DNA of 64,000 nucleotides. Origin: Todiramphus chloris collaris (Eukaryota > Chordata > Aves > Coraciiformes > Alcedinidae). Location: the NCBI GenBank assembly GCA_025345505.1, contig JANVCC010000073.1:5593448-5657447 (forward strand). The letters run 5' to 3'. Position 1 is the first letter of the stretch; the number at the start of each line of letters is the position of its first letter. A model generated the notes under the pieces. It made no database searches and had not been told where the DNA came from. It saw nothing but the letters and a program-made list of their open reading frames with translations. This document shows, piece after piece, positions 22,162 through 34,100 of this stretch. Made by a program: the position numbers and the translations under genes.

Positions 22162-25100
22162 CTAAGAGAAATAATCACACGGATAGGAAAGGATGAACAT
22201 CACAAGGACATGGCTGGGTCAGAAAGTTTGTACCCACCAGAGTGAGGGCACTGGGGAGGGAAGGTGGCCACCACCAGCAGAGCACTCAAGAACACATATT
22301 GAAAATCCATTTTTCTCGTTCCATTGACAGGCCCTGTCCCTAAAGAGCACCCGAGAGCCAGCATCTCGATCACAGGGTAGCAAAATTGGGATAGATGTTT
22401 GCCAATGTCACCCCACTTGCTAGTTCGGGTCAAAGCTGAAACTAAGTCTAAGGGCTCTATCCCCACCATCATGGAAGGCTCTGCTCAGCCCCAGCCAAGG
22501 TTCCCTCCGGCCCACGAGTACCTGGGGGGTATTTGTCTTTCTCATGGTTGACAACGACAACTGGGTGCTGCAGGGGCGTCACGATGCCTTGGTTGGGTTT
22601 CTGGAAGGCTGAAATAAGGTTGTGCACTTTGCGAAAGAGCCTGCGGTGGACCCCGGGCGCTGTCTGTGAAGCCAAAGGATGAAAGGTGAGGGGACGCTGG
22701 GTGCTGAGCCTCTTGTGCTGGGCTCTGGCGCAGAAGCCTTGTCCTCAGACTTGCACACACCCTTCAGGGAAGGAGCCAGCCCTTCTTGTGGCCCCCTGAT
22801 GTTCTAAGTCAAGAGTCAATGAGCCATCCTGCTCCCCTCCCTCCTGCCCCCAGGGGCTCGCAGCCCCCTGCACCGAGAGCAGCTTCCAGCAGCGTGCTGG
22901 TGCAAGGCTGGAAGGGGGACGGGTTCTTAATCACTGCAAGAGAAACCCACAGCCTGCTGTGCTTATTAGACAAATTCCCAGGTGAGCTTTCACTATTGCT
23001 GACCCTGATTTATTGCAGCCAGTGTGATTTAACTGCCAGCCTGGGGTTTATCAGTAAGATGACTGCCAGCCTGGAAATACCAGTAAGACACTCTAAAGAG
23101 CTACCTGGCATTTACTGGGGAGGGGGAGGCCTTACACCAGCAAATTCAGGAAGGGACACAGTGTCTTTACAAGCCTTTCTCAGAGCATTCACTACTCCTG
23201 CCTAGTTCGTGTACCAAAAGCAGCAACAAACTACTCCTTATTAAGAGTGGGACTTCTTCTATCCTTCTACGTTAACATCTTTTCAAACACTGTGAAATGA
23301 AACTGTGTGTACTTTTAATCAAAAACCTAGTGTTCCTGTTAAATCCTTCCGGGCATTCTCATAATAACTCCTCCCCACCAAAGTCACAGGAGGACAAGCA
23401 GAGGTTCTGCTGGCATAGTCCCACCAGATGGAAGCTGCTCTCACCTCACCCAGCAGCTGTGGGCTAAATCCTGCCCCACTGGCACCAGCTGCAGGCTTCA
23501 CACTGTCTGGGATCTTACCAGCACTGCTTTAATCTCTCTGCCTTGCCCTTGAAAGATGGGTGCGACCTGAGCTTGCTTAGGGACTGACCAGCCAAGGGGA
23601 AAGAAGCACAGACTGGCCAGCCCCAGCTGCAGCTGGAGCTTGGTTTGGCCTCGGAGGCACATTTCGTGGAGAAAAGTTGGACTCAGGCTGCTGTTTCCAA
23701 CAGCTGAGGCCAGTATGCTCTTAGCAACATTTACTTAAAGGGTTTTTTTTTTTTTCAGAAAAGAAGGGTTGGTGTCATGGATCTGCAGCTAACCCCTTTC
23801 CCTGCAGAGGATGTACTGAGAGTTCGGGGCTTTCAGGACACACACACTGCAAAACATGGATAAGGTTTGCCTAAAACACAGTGAGGGAAAGGCCAGGACC
23901 CATATGTAGGAAGCAGAGGTCATGGGGGAGGAGTTGTCACAGGGCTGTATATAACCAGGAAAAAAAAAAACAACCCTCACTGCAGACACTGGTGTTACCT
24001 GGGGCCAAAGCCTTGCTCATGGAATGATGTTCCATAGATGGAGGTTCCTGGGGGGGTCCCAGCAGCCTTCCTGAGGCAACAGTGCTTGCCCTGGCATGCC
24101 AGAGGTGCTAACCACCCCTACCCCAGCCTGAAAACCCTTCTGCCTGAGCACTGCCACTCTAGAGGATTCTCTCAGTACCTTACAGGAAGGAATGAGGGAA
24201 TTCTTCCCAGGGGTGACATGGATAGCTAGCTACTCCACAGTAATGCGAGTCACTTCTACTCCCCGTTCCGCTTCTGAGTAACCCCAGGAATTGCCTCTTG
24301 TCTTCCAGAGCACTGCACCCTCTTCTGTTTTAATAATGGCCAAGGAATTATGCCCATCTAGAAATTATTTAATGTTTGCAATCCATATTCATTAATGTGC
24401 AAACAGAAAGGTAATTATTAATTAATACAGAGTACATCCAAAGAACCAGAGCTGCATAAAAGAAATACAGGTTAGCATCCTGATTCCATCAATGCAAATA
24501 GTTGTCTATGTTGTAAATGGTGCTGTTCTGCACTTGAATCACCAGTTTCTCACCAGATGCATGAAAATGTATTTTGTATCAACTTTTGGCTACCCTACGT
24601 ATGTTTTGCACCAATGATGAATTAAGCTGGAGATAAATTAACTTTAAAACAGTGGAGATTGAAAATAATTTCCTTAATATTCTGACATTAATGGCATGTG
24701 GGATAGAAAGGAACTGATTTTGCTTGTCAAGTTCTAAAACCACAATATTTTTCCATTTAAAATGATGCAAAATAATGCACTATTGCATTATGCAACAGCT
24801 GAAATGTAACAGGGAATTAATTTATGAGTTCAAGTCTGTCACAAGTGGCACCGAGACATCTTAGTGATGGGTGCACTCAAGATCGATTACCATCGGTGAA
24901 AATCAGACTATGCAGAAGCAGGAATAATTTGAATATATTTCATTAAATCAATACAAACATCAAACAAGATGTACCATCTTCAGAAGAGGAAGGAGAAGTA
25001 CACACCTCAGCACTCCAGGATCCAGTTTCTGTCTTGGACACTCTGTAGGTATAAATGTAACCCCGATGCCTGTGAAAAATAAATCAACAGGTGTTTGTTA

Positions 25101-28100
25101 CTCATTTCTACTGTCAAGTTTCACAAGAGGTACGATCTGTTATGTGGGAGTCAGTTCATTTGCTAGCCTTTCCTTAAAAAGAAATTCACCCATAAAGGGT
25201 CTAGGTAGATTAAAACCCTGTGCCCCAGGCCAGGAGCAGTGTTCAACCTACTGGGTTCTTTTTGTCTGAGAAAACCTGGTCTGACTCAGATCTAAATGAG
25301 CACTATTAAGTTATTCCACAGTAAGAGACATTGCTTTCTTTCCTGCCTCAGCATTTTAATTATTTTTTTTTTTCAGTGACCTCCTTTTACTGACACACAC
25401 CAGACATACTTTCCCTGGTGAAAGAGAAGGTGTATTATTGGCAGATAGCATTACTGTGCTGTGATTGATTTAAATGCAGATGTTCCCAGAAGCAATAGCA
25501 CGAGTGTAGCTTCTTTGGAAAGCTAGACCCACAAAAGCGAGGAAAATTACTCTTTCCCTTGCCCATAAATCCCTGATTCTCAACTACCAATAAAGGAAAG
25601 TTGTAAGTGTGCAGAATCTGACTTCTTTTTAAATCTGAGTCTTTCAAGGATGAGGAGTCGTACACTAATAATGCAAGACAGACGCGTGTCCAGAGTCATT
25701 CTTGCTTCTCTCACAAACCCAACGCAGTAAATGATTTACAAGGTAGATTATTACAGTGAGATCAACAAAATTAACTCAGAAGCAGAGACAATTGGTAGTA
25801 GTTTCACAGGTGCAACATTAGGTTAGATGGGATTGGATAAGAAAGATTGCATTTCATACTACATAGCTTTACATGAATACGCAGCAGGATTTTAGGGGCC
25901 ATTCCCTGTTTCAGCATCACTTCTTATTCTTAAGGAAGCAGAAAAGTACTGTATTTCTTTCCAATTATACATGGTATTATAGTAGTTATTACGAAACAGC
26001 AGAAACCATCAGTGACACAGATACCGTATGATTGCAATTACTTACGCTCCGTGTCACGGCTCCTGGATAAATTCTTGTTAAAAAGTCATTACAGCAACCT
26101 TTGCAGAGCAGTGTCTGATATAATTTACCCAAGCAGGAAGTTGTTAACAGCTGTCACACTGCTGCAACCCCACGGAGTGGGAGCAAAAAAATGCCCATTG
26201 TGATTTGTGAGCTCTCACCCCCCCTGACACCACTCAGCTCCCCCTGTGATTAAATACGGAGGCAGAAGACACAAAGCTGTTCCATCCTGTCAGGGCTGCT
26301 GTGGGGACAAACTCTCTCTGCAGCAGCTGAGCCACTGCCCTCCTCCTCCTCCTCCTCGTGTATGGGAATATGCCTCAGCACCATTATCCCGCTGCAACTT
26401 CATCCACCTTTGTGTTAACCAAGGGAGCGTTTTCCCCGGAAAGGTGACTTTCCTCCTGTGTGATGGATTGACCTTGGCTGGATGCCAGGTGCCCACCAAC
26501 CTGCTCTATCACTTCCCCTTCTCCTCCTCTCAGATGAACCAGGGAGAAGAAAATAACATGAAACTTGTGGGTTAAAACAATGGCAGTTTAATGAAAAGCA
26601 AAGCAAGGCCATGCATGGAAGCAAAAGAAAACAAAGATTTCTTTTCTACTTCCCTTCAGCAGGCACTGGCTGGCCCTTGTCGGAAAGCAGGGCTCCAAAG
26701 ACGTAGCGGTTGCTCTGGAGGACAAGTGGATGTTCCCCCTCCCTCTTCCTTTTTCTAGCTTTTATAGTTCAGCTGACATCATATGGTACGGACTATTCCT
26801 TCGGTCAGTTTGGGTCAGCTGTCCCAGCCATGTCCCCTCCCAGGGTCTTGTCCCCCCCATCCCACTGCAGGGGGAATGTTGGGAAAAACCAGCCTTGGTT
26901 CTGTGCGAGCCCTGCCCAGCAGCAGCCACAATGGGTGTGTTATCAGCACCTTTCCAGCTCCCAGTGCAAAGCACAGCACTGGGAGGGCTGCTATGGGGAC
27001 AGTTAACTCCAGCTCAGTCAGACCCAGTACAACCTGGTACCAGGTGGACATGAAACATGGCCAGCCATGCTCACTTCGTGGAAACACGAGGAGGAAAACA
27101 GCCTCTGCTACCCCACTTCTTCTCCCAGCAAATTCAAGACAGGCCCAGAAAGAGCCCTTGGAAGCAGGTGTGAGCAACCCACTGTGCCTGCAGGAGGAGG
27201 GAAGGATGTGGAAGGACAAGACTGTTCTCCTGTCCATACCATGGCACCACAGACACTGGTGTTTGAGGCCACAGCCCAAGTCTGGTAGCTTAAAACCACA
27301 TCCTTCTAAGCCACTAGGTATCTTCATGTTCAGGGAATTCAATGGCTCCCTTTAGGGCCCTTAGACAATATCGTACCATCATGTCCTTTCTTAAAACCTC
27401 TGAGTTGTGTCTGTTTTATCAGCAGCTTGTTATGAGTAGCTGAGGTTCACATTAATATTTTCTTTTTAGAAATCACAAGGGTCTTTACTGCACCTACCTC
27501 TGTAGCATGCCAGTAGCTATGTGGTTAGTGAAACTGGGAATTTACAGCCCATAATGTGCTGGAAAACTCCAGAGCTGTCCTGGCATTTTGTCCCCTCTTT
27601 GAAGTGGGTATTTGACCATCCCCACAGTGATTCATTTCAAGCCTCAAAACCAACAGAATCAGTACGTAAAAAGCTAAAGTTCACTCTATAGCTTCCTTTT
27701 TTTTTAACAATACACTGTGCATGTTACCCATGTTTGTTCTTGGTTGTCCCGAAGCATTCCAACTGCTTCAGTCACTTTAAAAATCTGATTTTTCCACAAA
27801 TGGCTCCGTTGTCTGGAAAGCTACCATCTGTCATTGCTTTCATCATTTTCACTACCTAAGAGACTGGATGGCTTGAAGTTGTTGAGGGGCTGGTGTGCTG
27901 CCCTGAATCTGAAATGTCTGATGGCTTTCAGCACTCTGCCAGAAGGATTTACTAAGCTGGGCAAATTGAAAAATAGAGGTCAGATAAAGTAATATTCGGG
28001 GCCAAAGCAGAGTGAGGTGTAAGACAGACACCCATCCTGCATTTTTCCAAAAAATAAATTCCTCCGTAAAATATTTGAACCGAGCCCAGAGAGAGCACAA

Positions 28101-31100
28101 GGTGCATCTCAGATTAAAAACCCACAAGAACCAGATAAAGGAACAAGACTTTGGAAACGTGGATGGGTTGAGCACACTGTGGAGAACGGGAGAGGTGTGA
28201 CACCGCTATCACTTCCTAGTGTGGGACACGTATGAGCTCTCCACTCACCTATCAAATGTACATTTTGTTTTCCCCAGAGAAGGAAATACTGAGAGGTTCA
28301 CCGCGCATAAGCTGAAAAACATAACATTATAATCTGCTGTTGGATCTGAAGCCATCGGTGAACTCAGATGCTGTGTAGATGGAAGATGGCCCAGGACCAC
28401 CACCTGCTTCTCCAAAGGAAATGCACAAAGGAAGGAGGATGCATTTTGTTACGAAGGTGAACAGGTAGATCTTCCCATCCAGCTACTTTCCATTGGGATC
28501 TCTGTTTCCACAAAATGAATTATAGCTCTTCTGATAAGTACTGTCCCAACGAATACGATCTTATCAAAGCATTCTGTTAGGCAGCAGGAACTTACTTCAT
28601 TACCACTTCAAAGTGCTTTTTACCTTCCGTGTGCAAGTGACACGATTTTGCTGAGCAACCTTCTCTTTACCTCTCCATGGGCACAGCCTCCCATGAGAAA
28701 GATTTTTAAACTTCCCAGCTGAGATCAGTGTGGACTGAAGGAAGATCAAGGTGTTTTTCTCAAAACAAAATTTAAATACAAAAATTAAAGTAGAGATGGT
28801 ATAGAACATTACTTTTGAAACAGCAGGATATGTAACACTGGGCAAAAGCAGATGGCTAAGTGCCTTTACTGGAGCTTAGGTCTCAGGAGATGAGAAATTT
28901 TCCAGCCACTATGAGGGGACAGCTCAATTTTCTACGTTTCACTGAATTCATGGCAGAAGACATCTCCTAGTGTGACACAATGTTCCCATATTTGATGTGG
29001 CCTAAAGCCATGCAGCTAAAGTGAAAACCCAAACACCACGTGTCCTGGGCATGCTGCAAGGCACGTGGGGCTTCTCACACAGCTTATGCTTTGAAGCCGT
29101 TACCTAGTGAAGTGCAGCTCAAGTCCAAGACCTGATCTCCTCTCTCTGCTGAACAAAATCAGCAAGGGATGGACACATGTCACTGAGAGAAGGATTTCAG
29201 AGAGCCCTCTTGCAGTGACACTGGTGTACCAGTATATCTTGGAGAGGGACCAACTCTTGACCTCCAGGCAAAGACCCAAGTGAGGGCTCCCCATCCCTCC
29301 ATCTGGCCCGAGGACAGCCGCAAGCCTCGCTTAGAGTTGCAAAGCTCCTCTTTAATGCCACTGAAGCTCAAGGGATAGGAGCGATCAGGAATTAACAGCT
29401 TGGTGAATGAGGCTCTATAAATTTTTGATCAAAGGCAAAAAAATGGCAAACTGCTGATGAGGGGAAGCAGAAAACAGCCATTGCTGTAAGGACAATATTG
29501 GGGTAGCGCTTGCGAAAGAGTGGTTTAGTCACCACTGATGGCAATTATTATGTCATCTCACTTATTTTTCATCTCCATAAGAAAGGATAAGTTATACCAG
29601 CTGGGAACTGCTCTAGCACTGTCTCTGGTGCAATGCTACAAAGCTGGGAAGACTTTGTCAAAGGTAGAGCTAGAAAAAGTTACTATTACAGGAAACAGCC
29701 CACTTTATGTTATAGGCTTTTTTCTTTATAGCTCCCAAAGAGCTACAAAGGCATCCTTCACAGATGACATACTGAGACAGCATCTGCCTGCCTGTCCTGT
29801 CCACTCCTCCTTTTCAACGGTGATCAGACTTGTTAAACCCGCATTTACTTTAACAGGTGAATAATTACAATCTTCTGTACCACTGAAATAGCCAGAGGAT
29901 ATTAGCTGCATGCTGCAGTTTAAAATTAACCATGACATTTCAGCTGCATGGTATATTTTAAAATCCTTTCCAAATGTTTTGTATCTCAGCTGGGAAATTT
30001 TATTAAACTAATTTGTATTCAAAATGGAACAAATATAAAGGGAGAAAGACAGAGGGACAAGGGAAGGCCATGTCAGCAAGAAATGACATCACCTTCTTCC
30101 TCTTTACACAGCTTTCTCTTTTGATGTCTTTGCACTCTTATCAATCAGCTCATCTTACCTGGTATATTTGCATCCTGAACTTACCTTGGAATTTCACTTT
30201 ACAGTATTGCTTAAGAACACAACAGTGATGTAGGCTACAAACAATGGTCCTGAGCACTATATATTGCCCATGCTCCGTTTCTTATCAGTGTGCCACGTAT
30301 CAGTCTTTCAGACTGAAATTTCAGTTCTTAAGTGTTTGCCTCGACAGTATTTAGGGATGGAGAACACAGAAGTGCCAGAAAAGGGGACATACAAAGCAAA
30401 ACAACGCTTTTCCCACAATAACAAAAAAACCAAACCCAAAAAACCCACAACCAAACCAAAAAGACAACTTCCAATTGATTTTTTTTTTTCCCACATTTTT
30501 TTAGAGTAAGACATAAACTCTGTTTGAAGGAAGATATATTTGATGCAGCAGAGAGAAAGTAGTGGTGGCTGTCTAGGCTGCGAGAGAGGCACACTCATTA
30601 GCAGTTTAGCAGCACTGTGCCTGGGCTAGCTGTACCATGAGCATGGCCTCCTCCATGGGACAGAAGTGAAAGCTGCCAAAATGACAACACAGTCATCCCA
30701 CTGTCCACATAAACATATGTCTTTTTATTTCTATCTCCATTTCCATTTTAATTGTTGTGTTTCTGCTTGGTTTATTAATCATGGAAAGGCCAAAAGTCTT
30801 GTTCTTTAATACAGGAGACATTCCTGTTTAAGTTTACAGCCCCTCACTCACTCTGGCCTGGAATTTGCATTTCCTGGTTGATGATAAGCAGCCTGGTTTC
30901 TGCATGTTTAGGTCTCAAACATAAAATCAAGGCACACCAGCTTAGCAATTACCCCTCATCAGCTACCCCAAGCTGAAGAAATAGCATTCACATTGAGATG
31001 ATGTGCTGGATGCAAGTTCTATGGCAGGAAGAGTGAATAAAATCATTTAAATCAGCATTTAAAACATCTGAAAAGCCCAACAGTTACTGTAGCTTAACTC

Positions 31101-34100
31101 ACAGCAGTGCTCTATACACAGACACTCGGATTTACACTTCTGTCAGTGGTTCTCCTACCAACACTTCTTGTGGCAAAAATTTACCCATGATACTGGATCA
31201 ATAGCTGGTATTAACTTGCCATAATGTTGTAGCATTATAAAGCAAACATGTTAGCTTGACTTCGTCTCCTGGAAGTAACAGAAGCTTCAAAGAAGAAGTC
31301 AAATCTTGTGAAATGTCTCTGAATTTAAGCACAGATTTCTGTGGAACATTGTCAGCATCTTCACGACTGGAACGCTCCCAACCATCAGTAGAAATGCTGC
31401 TGATTTACCTAAAGAGCAAGTGGGTAGCCTTTCTCAGCAGGCTTTATATTGGCCTGGTAGAAGATGATGCCGGCCAAAAACAATGCTTCAAAGAGGAGTT
31501 TTCTTCAAATTTGGAAATAAAATGAGAATTTATTCAAATCTGAGATGCTAAATATAAGGAAAATATTTTATGGTGGGCCAGTAACCAAGCTTCATGAATG
31601 ACTCTGTCCTCCAGAATAGTACCTCACAAAGACAAAAACCTTTCAGCACTTTAGGCAAAACTCACAATAACTGCATTAGATGAAACTCTGTCAATAGCCC
31701 TGTAAATGGTACTGTTTCATATCTCTCTGAAACGTTTCTCAGGTTCTTTGGGAGTAATCCAGTGTAGTCCATTTTCAGGTTTCCCGTTTCCCTCAGAGCA
31801 AGGCAGGCATGGTCTGACAATAAAAATCTCTGAACCTGAAATCACTGCTTCAACTAGATCCTCAAAACTGAAGCCTACAGAAGCAGGGCAGACCTAATCT
31901 AGGTTTTGTTATCTGATGATTGTACCCGTTCTGTCATTTACAGTCTTGCTAGCGTAGCAGTTACCCACCATTCAGGCTGTCTCCAGCTCTCAAATCTTTC
32001 CGAGAAAAGCCATTGGAATATCTGAAGGCCATTAGCCAAGTTTTTATCAGCAAAGACAAAGCTCACACTGATAAGCTGGGAGATGAAACACTCACCCCAG
32101 CAGAATTTACGATTGTGCTGTGGAAGGCTTTCTTCAAAGCCGAAAACAGCACGTGATGTTTACAGCCATGAACCGAGGGACCTCACCTCAGAGAGAAGCT
32201 TTTGTTCCAAATTACACTTTAAATGACGATGATTATTGTGCGTGGTGCCATAATAAATGCAACTCTTCTGCCGTTTCTTTGCAAACTATTACATGGGAAA
32301 CAAAAGCAACGCTGAGCTGAAGGTGGCTCGTGATGCTGCATTACACCTCCGTGCTGTACAGCTGACACAACTGCTGCATCAGAAAGTGTCAGCACATTGC
32401 CTGAACTCGTGCCCTGTGGTTACAGGTGACAGAAAAAAAACAGCGCACCTAAAATCTGATAGCACTGTTGCCATTGCTGTTGCTTCAAGAGCTCTATAAA
32501 CAGCTTTCTATTCCAGCTTTTGATTATTCTCTACAAATCGAACGCAGCACAGTACATGAATGGCTGGTTTCAAACAATCCGAAAGTACAGTTTGACAAGT
32601 GTGTCATCTTTAGCTTACTTAAAGGTCTGAAACGATTCCTGACATTCCAACTATTTTCAAGTATATGAATTTTCAGACATAAACTACAAATGCTGTATCT
32701 TTGCCAATTCAGGCACGAGCTGCTCGTTTCTGCGTGCGTGCTCATCCATCTGCTAAAGAACGTGGCGGTTTTATTTAGGCCTTTTTCAGGGGGAGTTGAA
32801 GATGCTGCTTCTCAAACTAGCCACCGTCATCGTGGCCTCTGTCCCCCACTGGCTTCATTAGGAGAGACGTGCACAGAGGATTTCTGAGGGTGCTAAAACC
32901 TTCAGATAGGTTATTGAGTAAAGGGGGAACCAGGCCAGTAAAGAAAGCTCCCTGGAACAATCAGATCTCGATACTAAAACCCTAGTGTACTGCATGCAGT
33001 GCCTAACAAGTTTACAGGTAAAATGTGGACGTTTTTTAAAGCACATGCATTTCTCCTAGCCCAGTTTTCAAGATCAGCAACAATCTTCTTGCTTTCCAAT
33101 GCAAGCCTAAAAAATTTCCACGAAAATATTGTGCTCTTCTGTTGACAAGTTGAGAACACGATGAGCAGCAACCGTAGAGGATATATTATCAATTTAAAAA
33201 TGGTATCTATACAAGTAAGCTCTTGGGAGCATCTAGTATTTAAAAAATTTGCAAAAACATCTGCAGTCAGCACCTCTGCTTGAGAGACCCCCGGGGAGTG
33301 GGGGGCAAATCAAAACCTTTCTGCTCTCCCATGCGTAGTTTAATAGTGGTATTAAACTATTGATGAAAAGTGGGTTCTTTGAGCTTTGCCACAGCCACAC
33401 TGAAAAGCATTCTCTCTTGGAAGGCTTGCAGTCCTGCCCACCTTTGGATGGGCAGCAGGAAACAGCAGTCGAGGAAGATAAAGCCATACCTCAGAAGAAA
33501 GAAAGCAGAGTTTTCCAGCCAAACAGGGCCCTGCCTGCCACAGTTACCCGTCTCTGTAGGTCAGGTTTTATGCTACTACCTGTCTCTTTTATGCTTGCCC
33601 TGTAAAATCCGTGTCAGTCACAAGGGATTCATGAAGTCTTTTACTCTTCTCCTTTTTAAAGGTCAGGGCTCCACTTTTTAATTGGAAAAGCAAAAGGCGA
33701 ATGAGCCTGACCGTGAGCACTGCTGCCCTTGCTACGTGCCTTAAGAGGCTCCAAGACTGCCAAAATATGTTTGGGCATTTTGAGGGTACCCAGGGGAGAG
33801 AGGGGTGGGGGTGGCATTACAAATTTATGCAGTTTCTTGGAAAAAAGGAGGCGTTGTTTGAGCCTAAGCGATGCAGTGGCAGTCTCAGGAATTACCAGTT
33901 ACTGTTCCTGGGGTTAGAAGTGCCAAGCGGCCACCTTTGTGAGTTCAAGCTGGTGACAGCATTGTCATCCAAATATTTGTGTAATCAGTTTTTTGGTAAA
34001 TGTTTCTTTTCTTTTCCTCAGAACTGTGACTTAAAAAAAAAAAAAAAAGGAAAAAAAAGTTAACCTTAAGAAGGCTGAGACCTGAGGAGCTGGGGATTTT

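Noticed and set aside
20721-27031. The two LTRs as the ends of one provirus
   Set aside because: The 5.2 kb between them contains SH2D1A exons and no gag, pol or env, and each LTR has its own flanking duplication. They are independent solo LTRs.
26783-27355. 190-codon open frame on the + strand
   Set aside because: It crosses the LTR end into intron sequence. An overlapping antisense frame and near-identical frames in the other LTR copy show that it is repeat sequence, not a gene.
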